This document shows positions 35,831 to 46,370 of a stretch of DNA of 64,000 nt, one piece after another; position 1 is the first letter of the stretch, and every line of letters begins with the position of its first letter. Position numbers and translations under genes: made by a program. This stretch comes from Castanea sativa (lineage: Eukaryota; Streptophyta; Magnoliopsida; Fagales; Fagaceae), in the NCBI RefSeq assembly GCF_040712315.1, contig NC_134022.1, forward strand, positions 4,960,001-5,024,000, in the 5' to 3' direction. The notes beneath the pieces are model-generated. The model did no database searches. It was not told the origin of the DNA and saw only the letters and a list, made by a program, of their open reading frames with translations.

Positions 35831-36613
35831 AAAGTCTACACCAAACCTAGCTCCGAGCCCAAACCTAAAGGAAATAGATGCGTTGGGTGCAAGGAACCCA
35901 CCTCCTTCTTTCCTTTTTATTTCCTTTCATTTTCATCTCTTTGGTTTGGTCTTATCATATATATTTTTTTTTACTCTCCTCGTTTTTCTTCTATAATTAT
36001 ATTTATTTAATTATTTAATTGCTTTTATAATCGTGAATATTAAATGCTCTCGTGGTCACTCATGATAAGTAATTACCACATTTTTTTAAGGCTAATAATT
36101 GATTCCTAATTGTGATTTGGGCACTCCCTTTGCTAATTAAACTCACTCTTATATGTAGTACTTATCTTACAATTATTTAAGTCACATGCTTTGAGGTGCA
36201 ATGTCTACTCTTCTCTCTAGTTCTAAATTTCTAATACTTAGTCGAACCTGTTCTTGTTAAATTTGCAATTAATTTTCACAAATACTTAAATTATTACCAA
36301 CAATGAATGTAATTCACGCCACTTCAATACTCGTCTTTTTATAAATTAACGTAACAATGAATACTCTTCTTTTTATAAATTAACGTAACAATGAATGTAA
36401 TTCACGCCACGACTTCTACAATATTATAAATAACTATTTGAATTACCTTTTGAAAATACTTAAATTATTACCAATTTTACTAGAAAAAGCTTATAGACTA
36501 TAATATGGCAATAAGTATAATTAATGACACATCAATAACTTAATAAATACTGTTCGTAATTATTATGTTAATGTAAATTTAAAAATTGACACATCAATTT
36601 GTAAGTATATGTA
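35831..36613. other. AT-rich upstream region of the PLATZ gene
   Basis: No gene seen. A roughly 50-bp phrase ('ctcttctttttataaattaacgtaacaatgaa') occurs twice in tandem near 36330-36390, together with 'tgtaattcacgccac' at 36308 and 36394. This is the presumed distal promoter. Confidence 0.4.
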
Positions 36614-36814
36614 GGTTGCGTTTCAGATAAGCTTATATTAGACAACTTCTTTTACTCTTTAACTTATTTTTATTACTATTTATGGGTCTCATTACACTTT
36701 TTGTACTATTTATGGGTTTCATTGTACTATTTCAGTTAACTTTTAGTTTTATATATAATATTTTCAACAAAAAATTTTTATTTTTAACTAAATAAGCTGT
36801 TCTCAAATAGACCC
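36614..36814. mobile_element. Tourist/Harbinger-like MITE
   Basis: The left end is GGTTGCGTTTCAGATAAGCT, and the complement of the right end is GGGTCTATTTGAGAACAGCT. Plant Tourist-type MITEs typically begin GGGTCTGTTTGGATA and continue into AGCTTAT. It is about 200 bp, AT-rich inside and non-coding. The target duplication is not clean. Confidence 0.5.
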
Positions 36815-37300
36815 ATAATAAAAATAAATGCTCTCCTAACAAAGGTTAGTGTAATTTGCCCATAAAATGATAAAGGGCATGAATTTATCTATTGCAATTA
36901 TAAAAACCATAAAAGGCAGAGTATCATTTCCCTAAACATTTGGGAGATTGACGTTATTTGCCCAAATTTATAACATTCTTAATATCACTCATTATCATTA
37001 TTATTTGTAAATGTGACACATCATGTTGTAAGTTTATATAGTAAAATGTGACTAAGAGTTTTATTACTCAACTAACACCTCTAATATTTTTAACAGAAAT
37101 ATCTAAAGTATTTCAAATCTCTCAACTACACAGTAACTAGTGAATTTTTTTTTAAAGTGCAATATTTTTTACATCACTTTTAATATTTTTCCTAACTATT
37201 TTCTTAGAGGAAATATTTTTCCTAACTAGATAATTTAAATAATCAATGGTCTCCCAAAAATCACACAATTTGATAATATTGAAATCCTATATTTTATATG

Positions 37301-37482
37301 GGAAATGCTAATAAATGCACTTAGGGTATTGGTTAATAATCCTTTTAAAAAAAGTTTTTATGGGAAAAGAAAAGAAAACAATTAATGTTTTGACAGTTTT
37401 TTTCATTTCCCATAAAAATTGTGTCAAAACTTTCTTAAATTAGATTATTAACCAATACCCTAAAACCATTCTTTAGCATGAC
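37301..37482. mobile_element. Fold-back MITE with long, well-paired arms
   Basis: The left arm 'atgctaataaatgcac' continues into 'ttagggtattggttaataat'. The complement of the right arm reads 'atgctaaagaatgg' continuing into 'ttagggtattggttaataat'. The next stretches (aaaaacttt, atgggaaa) also pair. The 180-bp element therefore folds into one hairpin, a possible source of small RNAs if transcribed (inference). Confidence 0.7.
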
Positions 37483-38026
37483 CCATTTTATATATAGAAT
37501 AAGTGGGAGAAGAGTATTTGAATCTTGATTTTAATTGGACAATCTCTTAGAGTTACAAGGCTTTTTGTGAAATCCTATGTGGTTTTGTATTATAATTTTG
37601 CAAGAACAAAGCTCATCAACTTCAAGTGTAGGAAGCAAAACGGAAAACAAACTGTTAAACCCAATTCAGTTTGGCATTAAAGACCTACGTACTTGGGGTT
37701 GTGACAAGTTTGCATCGATGTTGGCCCTAATCATTTGGGTTTGGTTTCCAGTCGACTTCTGTAATTAAAAATCAGATCTAGGAACCTCAAATTGTTAGGT
37801 TTTAATCATTAATCATAAATAAATGATTAATTGTAACAGTCGTATTAAATAAATTGGATCCAAAAGATTCCATTGTTTCTGTGGGTAGGTTGGATGTAAT
37901 GACAAATTCACTTTCTTTTACTCACATGTTTAAAGTGAAGGCAATAAAATGCTGGAATGAGGATAGTCCTATTTATGGGTCGATCCAAAGATTTGAACAT
38001 TTACTAATATTGGGTAATGAAATCTA

Positions 38027-39003
38027 GAGCATCCCATTTATTTATCTCAATTCTATCCTATTTTACCATTTAAAAAGTTATTTTATCAATTATACAATAT
38101 AATTTTACAATACTTCCACATCCAAACTTCTATTTTCCTATTCTACTCATTAAAATAATATTTCTACACAATAAAATAATATATTCCACAACATTATTTA
38201 TTCTCTCTCTCTTTCTTTCTTTCTGCTCAAGATCCACAATCACCGCCACCGCTGCACCACACACACCTGACACCAGCACCACCAACAACCAATAATCTAC
38301 TGTCAACACCAAAAAAAAAAAAAAAAACACAGCAACCCACAATCTACTGTCAATACCCAAAATAAATAAATAAATAAATAAACTCAGACCATCAAACCCT
38401 CTCCGATCATTAACACCACAAAAAAAAAAAAAATACAGCAACCCACGGTCAATCCCACGCCACTGCACCACCAGACCCACGCCGCTGCACCTACTGCCCA
38501 AGTCGTTGCACCACCAGACCAACGCCGCTGCATCCACTGACCACGCCGTAGCCCACCAAAATCACACCTATTGAAATCAACCCACCACCACCCACCGACC
38601 CAAAACCCATTCCCACACAAATCACAACCTACTGCGATCTCCATCGCTAACCAAACCCAGCCCAACCCACTGAGACGCCGATCCAAACCCAGCCCACCGA
38701 TCGACGCCGATCCAACCTCCAAAATCCAAAACCCAACACCGGTGCAAGCTTCAAATGAGAGAGATGTGAGAGAGGGAGTGAGGAGGGAGGAGGGAGGAGG
38801 GAGGAGCTGTTGTGAGAGAGAGAGTGAGGAACTAAGAGAGAGAGATGAGAGACCGTGAAGAGAGAAAACTTTAAGTATAAAATATTAATATCTTTTTTGC
38901 CATTGAGCTACAGTGCGGTTCTACATTTAGAACCACACTGTAGCTCAATTGTATTTTTTTTTTACAATCTTGACTTTTTACAACATTCAATGGAGGGAGC
39001 ATT
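38027..39003. mobile_element. TIR element of the GAGCATCCAC family with gene-like GC-rich interior (approximate ends)
   Basis: It starts GAGCATCCCATTTATTTATC and ends near 'caatggagggagc'. The left third contains 'aataaaataatatatt', found in the same position in the 63358 element. Then come CT repeats, a GC-rich core of CACC/CCACCG-type words (38235-38730), and a GA-rich right flank ending 'aaaatattaatatc'. A short perfect-stem hairpin ('gagctacagtgcggttctac' and its complement) lies at 38915-38955. Open frames on both strands (Trp/Gly-rich one way, Pro/His-rich the other) follow from low complexity and are not called as genes. The target duplication is unclear. Confidence 0.5.
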
Positions 39004-39503
39004 TTGGCCTAAATAAATCCTTTATGCTTAAATTTGCAATATAGCCCTTTTGATGCTGATACTCTAAGAGTTTTATTAATGTATACTCTTAGGGCATATG
39101 TTTGTAAACAATTTTAGAAATTTTTTTCATCAAAACTAAAAAAACTGGCAAAATTTTTAAAAGCTTTTCAATTCTTAAAATTTTTTCCTTATAATGGATT
39201 GTTAATATATACCATAGAAGTATACATGAACCGGAGCAATTAAATAAAAATTACTTGTAAATAATGGGTTAAACTGTTTGATAGGAAGCACCCAATGAAT
39301 TGACAAATAACACAACATATTTTTCCAATCAATCATTATTGGGTGTAGTGCAGAATTATTATCAAGTTGATGGAAGACCATAGGTCATTAGTCATTAGTG
39401 CTCTCTGTCAATATGGTAAACTCCTAAAATTATCAATATGATAAGGCACTGACTATTTGGTAAAATACATGACATGGTTTTCATCATCAAGGAGAAGGCG
39501 ACA

Positions 39504-39510
39504 TATTTCT

Positions 39511-39545
<35 letters not shown>
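39504..39545 (+). mobile_element. Poly(A)-only retroposon insertion with 11-bp duplication
   Basis: Eight bases (tatttctc) plus about 34 A residues are flanked by the identical 11-mer agaaggcgaca at 39493-39503 and 39546-39556. This is the signature of an extremely 5'-truncated LINE- or SINE-mediated insertion. It creates artefactual open frames on the - strand through the poly(T). Confidence 0.7.
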
Positions 39546-39548
<3 letters not shown>

Positions 39549-40529
39549 AGGCGACACAAACACATTGCGTGTGTTCGTGTTATTACCAAAGCATGTAACT
39601 ACCTCTATATGATTGGCATTCAGATCGAATAAACAGATCACAGAACGTGGCTTAATTGGTTGTTTTTTCGATGCCACATACGTTCGAAAATTATTTATTT
39701 GGAAAATCAAATTTTCTTTAACAAGGGGATTAGATTATATGAATATTAATATGTTAGTATCTTGACCTTGACCTTGACCTGATAATAAAGAGTAATTATT
39801 ATAGAAAAAATGTTATAAGATAAAATTTTATTTTTTTTAAAAAAAAAATTCAATTATAGAATAGGATTCTAAGGAGAGATGGAGTTAAGTTGTTTTTATA
39901 TTTTTTTATTTCATCCACATGTATACTCGAATTGAATAGAAAATAAATATGTCTGTATTCTGTCGCTTGAACACACCATCACCTCACTTAATAGTTTAGG
40001 TTTTTAGGTTGAACTAACCCGTACCCATTTCAACCAAATATGATTTTTTTTTTCTGCTCTATTTTCTTTTATACATAATATGAAAATTATTAGTAGGCAT
40101 TTTATTATGATTTTATTTATATATGAAAATCTATATTCTATCATTTAATGAAAATATGATGTGACATGTCCTATATGGAGGGTCTTGCATATAACAGTTT
40201 TAATGCAGAATCTTCATAAAATTTAAACTCAATTAAAAAAGTATTTACATAATTACATGAAAAATGTGAATGGTATGTAATTTGATAATTATAGTAGAAT
40301 TAAAATGCATTTATTATGACTGTGTTTGTATATAGAACTATCATTTTTATTTTTTTTAAGAATCATAAAGGGAACTATCTAATCTACCATTTAGAAGGGA
40401 AAAAAAATGAAGTGGAAAGATTTTAAGGGAGGGTGTAAATATAAGAGGTTTTATTAGGAATGACAAAATTTAGTTTTAAAATTTGTTGTAGCCTAAGACT
40501 AAAAAATTGGTTGTAGCCTCAGTATCATT

Positions 40530-40850
40530 CACATTACTACATATTTTGAGAATCTAACCGTTGAATTGCATGTTTTTTATGTTTTTAATACACACCCAAT
40601 TTTGTGTCAATTGGATATTGTTTACTATATGATCTATAAGCTTACGTTTTATGCATAATTTTAAACTACGAAAACTTGCAATTTAAAAAATTTATTGATG
40701 ATATAGTTATTAATCTTTAATTTTATAGAAATTTTTGCAAGGATGGAGAATATAAGAAAAAAAAAATGTAATCCACTTATCCAACAGTGAATTTGTCAAA
40801 ATTCACCTCTAATAAAAAAATATTAAATAAGGTTGTAGCCTTATGTTACA
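40530..40850. repeat. Dispersed repeat family member
   Basis: It shares ordered phrases with 59400-59700: 'atctaaccgttgaattgcatg' against 'atctaaccgttaaatttcatg', 'tcaattggatattgtttact', 'gatctataagctta' against 'gatcaataaactta', 'tttatgcataattttaa' and 'gatgatatagttattaat'. It is flanked by 'gttgtagcc' repeats (about 40484, 40510 and 40833). Non-coding. Confidence 0.55.
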
Positions 40851-41297
40851 ATCAATTTTGTAAGTAAATTTGTTCTATTAGGAATCTTTATAAAATTTAA
40901 ACAACAACAAAAAAATAAATTAAATGGTGACATGGATGAATATGGATTTTCAAGTCCAGGTTAGTTCCATAAGATGGAACTATCATTGACTTGAAGTACA
41001 AAGTTAAACAAAATTCATTAATCCAAGCATGTTGGTAAGAGAAAAAAAAAATCCTAGAACTACTAAATGGCGTGGGAACTGGGAAGTAATTAAGGTTAGG
41101 AAGTCAAGGCTGGTGTCCACCCCTGGGGCTGGTTAAGGTAAAATTCGATGTGGAGACTATTGTCACTTTGGTTGCAGTTTCCAGCCGGAACCACAAGGCA
41201 CAAAGTAGAAATCTTGAATGTGAACACTCGCTTTGGACTGAAGCTAATGCGGCTTTTGTTTAAAGTCTAGTGCATGAAGGAATGAAGAATTATAAGA

Positions 41298-41449
41298 TCA
41301 CACATTTTCACAAGAATTTTGTTGTAGCCAACATATGTGGTTGATTGTTAGTGGTAATGGCCTAATAGGTCAATGTAAAAATGACAAACAACTAGTCATA
41401 ATCTGTCACGTCAGACCATTGTGACAACAAGTGTGGAAATATGTGATCA
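41298..41449. mobile_element. Fold-back MITE (GATCACA ends)
   Basis: The left end is GATCACACATTTTCACA, and the complement of the right end is GATCACATATTTCCACA. It is about 150 bp, with 'gttgtagcc' inside and no coding capacity. Probably a relative of the 'TTTTTACAAC' fold-back group. Confidence 0.5.
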
Positions 41450-41500
41450 TGAACGAAAAGGGGAGACCAACTTTTATATGCCCTAAAAGAGGGGGAAAAA

Positions 41501-41884
41501 GGGCTAAAATGCAAATTGCATCCTCTAAGTTTGGCTGAAATTCATTTCAGTCATCTAAATTTCAAATTTATTTAATTAAGTTATCTTGTCCAATTTTGTC
41601 AAAAAATTGATCTTAAAAAAATTATTTTCACATAAAAAAAATCTATAAAATTAATAAAAATATTTTACAGATTTTTTTATGTAAGAATTTTCTTTTTCAA
41701 AAAAACTTTTTTTCACGGGTTAATTGTATACTTAACAACAATTTTTTTTTTTATAACGAAATTGGACAAAAGACCTAAATTTAATAACTTTGAAACTTAG
41801 AGGAACTCAATTAAACGAAAGTAAAATTAGAGTACTACAATAAATTTCAATCAAACTTATAGGGTGTACTTTGAATTTTAGCAC
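41501..41884. mobile_element. Mutator-like MITE with long TIRs
   Basis: The left arm, GGGCTAAAATGCAAATTGCA with 'ctaagtttggctgaaat', pairs with the right arm, whose complement reads GTGCTAAAATTCAAAGTACA with 'ataagtttgattgaaat'. The arms exceed 100 bp and the middle is AT-rich with no frame. It shares the TTAAAATGCA-type start and layout with the element at 60510. The superfamily is inferred from TIR length. Confidence 0.6.
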
Positions 41885-41996
41885 AAAAAATAAAAAAGGT
41901 TTCTAGCACCAATCATTAATGATACTATGTTAGCTCTTTTTTCTTTTCTTTTTTTGCTTAGAGAAGCCAACTTTTTAGCCCATGATTTTGCTAAAC

Positions 41997-42153
41997 ATGA
42001 AGTCAGAGTTACAACAACTTTCACAACTGCCAATATAATAAGTTGTAAATGGTAAATTATAAAGTGATGTTAGTGGAGAACTTAACGAGAATAGAAGAAA
42101 AAAAAATGTCAACTAAGTTGTAAAAATAATTGTCTATAGCATTACCTTTTTCT
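41997..42153. mobile_element. Fold-back MITE, third copy of the 'TACAAC' type
   Basis: The left end contains 'cagagttacaacaactttca'. The complement of the right end reads 'aatgctatagacaattattt' followed by 'ttacaactt'. Related to 3941 and 14724 but more diverged. Confidence 0.45.
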
Positions 42154-42469
42154 ATATGGGTTTGTTGTTGTAGCTTAGGGGAAGGATCTTCATCTTCACA
42201 ATTCTTACAATAATGATGCCTTTTAAATCGGACGCTTTTGATAACATTCCCACTGGGAAAATGACCTAAATAACAAAATATTCCTACTGTAGATTTCCAT
42301 TTTATTGTATAACTACTTATCTCTTCATCGTGAACGGTGGAAGAAGACAAATGTCTATAAATGTGCTATAAAGGATTTACTTCTTGTAAATTTGCATTTT
42401 AAGGATTTACTTCTTATAGACGCATGCCACTTCAAACTAAAATCTCTCTCACACACACACACACATATA

Positions 42470-42835
42470 TATGGGTTTGATTTAAGTTACCCTCAATGTA
42501 ATTGTAAGCAATATTACACTACCTAAAAGCTTTTTATTACATTAATATTTCTAAAATTATACTATTGGATTGCATATTTTTAACTTGCATACAAATTTCA
42601 TGTCAATTTGATGCAATTTACTATTCGATCTAGAAATCCATTTTTTATGCCCAATTTTTAATATAAAAAACTTGAAAGTTAAACATTTGATCAATGTTAG
42701 ACTTATTCATCTCAAGCCATCTTAAAATGTTATAACCATTCAAAGTATAAGAAGAAAATCTAATATAATGGTTAATATGTTAAAATTCATATCTAATAAA
42801 AAAATATTGAGTATAATATTATGCAAGATTCAAAT
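42470..42835. repeat. Dispersed repeat family member
   Basis: It contains 'aattgtaagcaatattacac', 'ttggattgcatatttttaac', 'tcaatttgatgcaatttact', 'cgatctagaaatcc' and 'aaattcatatctaataaaa', in the same order as the copies at 40530 and 59361. Non-coding. It is flanked by AC/AT microsatellites (about 42450-42472 and 42836-42850). Confidence 0.5.
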
Positions 42836-43207
42836 ATATATATATATATAATCAGACGAGTCATGACAAATTGAGTACATTATGGAATGTGGGACATGCG
42901 TACGGCTATCACACCAAGCCCTCATAGAATAATGATGAAGGCTCACAAAGTGCACATTGGGTGCTGGATACTACTTTGGAAACTCATTATCAATGCTAGA
43001 TAATATGTACACATAATAGTTACATACCTATATGTTTCTGACTGGTGAAAGGATGAAGCTTGCTATGCCTTATTACCAACTGCACATTGGGCTGCTCATG
43101 AAAATTAAGAAAGCCTCCTTCAAATCGGAGAAAGCTCAATAGCGCTTAGCCAAGTTAAAGGATACATAGTAATATACTATGTTAATTTTGAGAGTAAAAC
43201 AAAAAGG

Positions 43208-43987
43208 CAGTGGCAACGCCACTCAGAGGCCAGGGTGTTCCTAGGAACACCCTGGCTTGAATTTTTATTTTATTTTATATATAATAATTTAATTTTTTTT
43301 ATTTGTTTACCCTTAAAAAAAAAATAGGAACACCCTCAGGCAAATATCAGGAACACCCTCAAAATTTTAATGCTAAACAAATTTTGAATTAAAAGGCATG
43401 CAGAGGCAGGGGTGTGTGCACACATGAAGTGTGTGCTAACGCACAGTGGGGTGTGTGCTAGACTCCTAATAGTTAGTAAAAAAAAATGAATGAACCAACT
43501 AAACACCAATAATTAATAATTTAATTAACTAATACATTATAAAAGACAAACAAATTAAATTATGTTAAGCTAACCAACAATTAATAATTTAATAATTAAT
43601 GAAACAACAATACAACAAATTATAGTTTATAAAAGACAAACAAATTTATGAAACAACTAAACAATAATAATTAATAATTTTATTAATATTTCAAATGAAC
43701 TTATACTTTATTATACCGGTACCTTTGTTCATTAATTTCTTTTATTTTTATTTATTTTTAAATTTTTTTCCTTTTGAGGTTTTTCGGTGTACATAATGCA
43801 AATTTGTTTTGGTTTTAAGTTTTTTTTTTTTTTTTTTTTTAAGTACAAACTTCATGCTTGCCAAATTTTGAATTTCGGCCGGTATTTATCGAAATGTCCC
43901 GAAAAACCCGAAATAGACCGAAATGACCCAAAATTTTTTCAAAGTGGAATAGGAACACCCTGAACAAAATTCCTAGAGTCGCCACTG
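43208..43987 (-). mobile_element. hAT non-autonomous element, copy B (780 bp), 8-bp duplication caaaaagg
   Basis: This is the same element as copy A in reverse orientation. The + strand begins CAGTGGCAACGCCACTC and ends GAGTCGCCACTG. The octamer caaaaagg is identical on both sides (43200-43207 and 43988-43995). It differs from copy A by scattered substitutions, poly(A) length, and an extra short segment near the left subterminal region. Position 43229-43256 is a perfect 28-bp palindrome centred on CCTAGG. No transposase frame. The intact duplication and close similarity to copy A suggest recent activity of this family. Confidence 0.92.
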
Positions 43988-44019
43988 CAAAAAGGTATAA
44001 GCTAGAAATGATTTATGTA

Positions 44020-44770
44020 CCATTTGGTGCTGGTTCTTCATCATCACAACTAGCTGTAATTTGTAAATATCATTGATGCCTGAAAGGAGTTTGATTTGCT
44101 TATATTCCGGACTTTGAAATGATTCTAGGATTTCTAAACGACACCTTACATGATTCTAGGATTTATAGACTTTTTTTTATTTATTTTTATGAATAAATAA
44201 AAAGGGTAAAAGGGAGTGATTATAGTGGCTTCTTTACCTAATCGTTACCATAGTAGTATCTTACCTGCAGGCTACAGGGTCCGAGCTTACAAGCAGGAGA
44301 ACTGATGAGCCATAATTGATATTCTAGAAACACAAGGGCACTAGTGGCATTGAGTAGGGGGCATAAAGCTTTTACGAAGCGTTTCCTATTGCGTGATTCA
44401 AATTTAAAACCTTCACCCCCTAAACTACTTGGGGGAGAAGGTAAGCATAATATTATCCGGTCCCTTGACAAAGCCAACAGAGTAATTATTTTTACGTAGA
44501 TTCCAATTAACTTCACTAGGGAATTAAGGAGGTCAATTATCTTGTTCTGAAAACCTCTCAAATACAATTATTCTCTCAATCCTACATAGCTATATGAAGG
44601 TACTTACATGAGAAGTTGTTCCCATTCTTCCCCTACTATGAGAATGGCACTCCCTTATATCAACATTCCACCATGGCTACTGGGTGTTTGGGATAAGACC
44701 TGTGTACGTAGGTTCATTTTTGGTATTAGGCCGATGCAATGGTGGAACTTGGACTTTAGTGGGAAAAATT
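44020..44770. other. Intergenic DNA, no supported gene
   Basis: An open frame on the - strand (44238-44567) has no domain. Part of it (about 44380-44450) contains 'ttttaaatttgaatcacgc' downstream of 'gtagtttagggggtgaagg' on the - strand, which distantly resembles polymerase III boxes of tRNA-derived SINEs. No A tail or target duplication was found, so I leave it unclassified. Confidence 0.3.
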
Positions 44771-44772
44771 TT

Positions 44773-46362
44773 AGGCGTAAATGCACTTTTAGTCCCTACA
44801 TTTTGACATTTTTTTCATTTTAGTCCCTACAATTTAATTTTATCACTTTTAGTCCTTAAACCAATTAATGCGTGTTATTTTCATCATTTTCGTCCATTAA
44901 TCAACGGAAATAGCTGAGGTGGCAGCCTGAGGCATTGAAATATTATTCAAAAAACTATTTGGCATTTTTTAAATGCCAAAATTTCAACAAAAAAAAAATA
45001 ATTATTCAATTTTAATTAAAAAATAAAAAAAACAAACAAACAAAAATTATTTTCACCAAACGAGCACGACAAATAAAAATTGCAGTTCACCAACCCAAAC
45101 CCAAACCTAAATTAAAATTCAATACACTTGTCAGTCCCTACAATCTTCTTCTTCTTCTTCTTCTTCTTCTTCTTCTTCTTCTTTCAGAAGAACATTTAAC
45201 AAACAAAACCCTTTTCTCTCTCTATTCTCAAACTCTCTTTATCTTGACCCTCCATGGATGGAAAGTCTCTCTAATCTCAAAAACTCATCTTCGCTGATCC
45301 GCCAAACTCCGATCTGATTCAAACTCTGACTGACCCAAACTCTCTCTAACCTCATTCAAGACTCAGTGATGAGGTCGCCGTCGTCGAACTAGTTCAAGAC
45401 TCAATGATGAGGTCACCGCTGCCGTCAAAGAAAGAAAACCCATCGACCCATCGAACCCGTCAAGAAGGTCCGCCGATTAGGTGTACAAAACCCCAGAAAG
45501 AAACCGCCGATTAGGTGTACAAAACCCAGTCATCGATTCAGTATTGGAGCCCAGATCAGTGGTTGTGAAGCCGAGATCAGGGGATATCACACATCTTTCT
45601 ACCTCACCCGATATTGACCAGCGGCAAGCAGATCAATAGGCTGATCTTCGAGGTTTTGATCATGGAGGCCATGGGGTCTTGATGCCATGAAAACAATGGG
45701 AAAAATTTGGAGACTTGCATGTGGGTGTTGTGAACATGGATCGGTGGTTGGGTCCGCTGATGATTTTGGCTTGGGTTGTGATCTGGGTTTCGTTTGTGTT
45801 TGATCTCTATTTGTGATCTGGGTTTGTGATTGTGTTTGGTCTCTGTTTCTTTTCTTTTTTTCGTTTGTGTTGTTGTGATCTAGGTTTGAGTTTTTAGTTG
45901 CTGGATTTGTATTCTTGATTGCTGGGTTTGATCTGGGAAGAACACGAAGAACAAGTTGTAATGTTCTTATGAAAAATAATAATGATAAGTAATAATGTTC
46001 TTTTGCTGGGTTTCTGGGCTTGATTCGGTGGTGATCTTCTAAAAAAAAAGATTGGAATAAAAAAATTCATTTTAATTAAAAGAAAGTAAAATTTTTGTTT
46101 GAAAGAAAATAATTTTTTTTTGTTTTTTTATATAAAATTGAGTAATTTTTTTTTAATTTTGGCATTTAAAAAATGCCAAATAGTTTTTTAATAATATTTT
46201 AATGCCTCTGGCTGCCACCTCAGCTATTTTCGTTGGTTAACTGACGGAAAGGACGAAAATAACACGAGTTAATTAGTTTAGGGACTAAAAGTGGTAAAAT
46301 TAAAATATAGGAACTAAAATAAACAAATGTCAAAATGTTGTGATTAAAAGTGTATTTATGCC
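44773..46362. mobile_element. Mutator-like element with TIRs of about 200 bp and non-transposase interior
   Basis: The left arm (44773-44990) starts AGGCGTAAATGCACTTTTAG and the right arm, complemented, starts GGCATAAATACACTTTTAAT. Both go on through 'tccctac'-type phrases, 'cagctgaggtggcagcc'-like text and 'ctatttggcattttttaaat'. The flanks are AAAAATTTT (44764-44772) and AAAATTTTA (46363-46371), compatible with a 9-bp Mutator duplication but ambiguous because the site is a palindrome. The 1.2-kb interior holds a (CTT)n tract (45144-45183) and a GC-richer stretch with words like 'gccgattaggtgtacaaaac' (repeated at 45474 and 45507), with no transposase. This could be a Pack-MULE carrying host DNA. 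Confidence 0.75.
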
Positions 46363-46370
46363 AAAATTTT

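Noticed and set aside
38130..38722. Trp/Gly-rich frames on the - strand and a Pro/His-rich frame on the + strand
   Set aside because: Low-complexity CACC/CCACCG DNA inside a TIR element; frames open on both strands.
39763..39782. Repeated 'ttgacc' units that could suggest a telomere-like or W-box cluster
   Set aside because: Only three units, not the plant telomere repeat; no adjacent gene to regulate.
44238..44567. 109-codon frame on the - strand and possible SINE-like boxes
   Set aside because: No domain for the frame; boxes too weak and no tail or target duplication.
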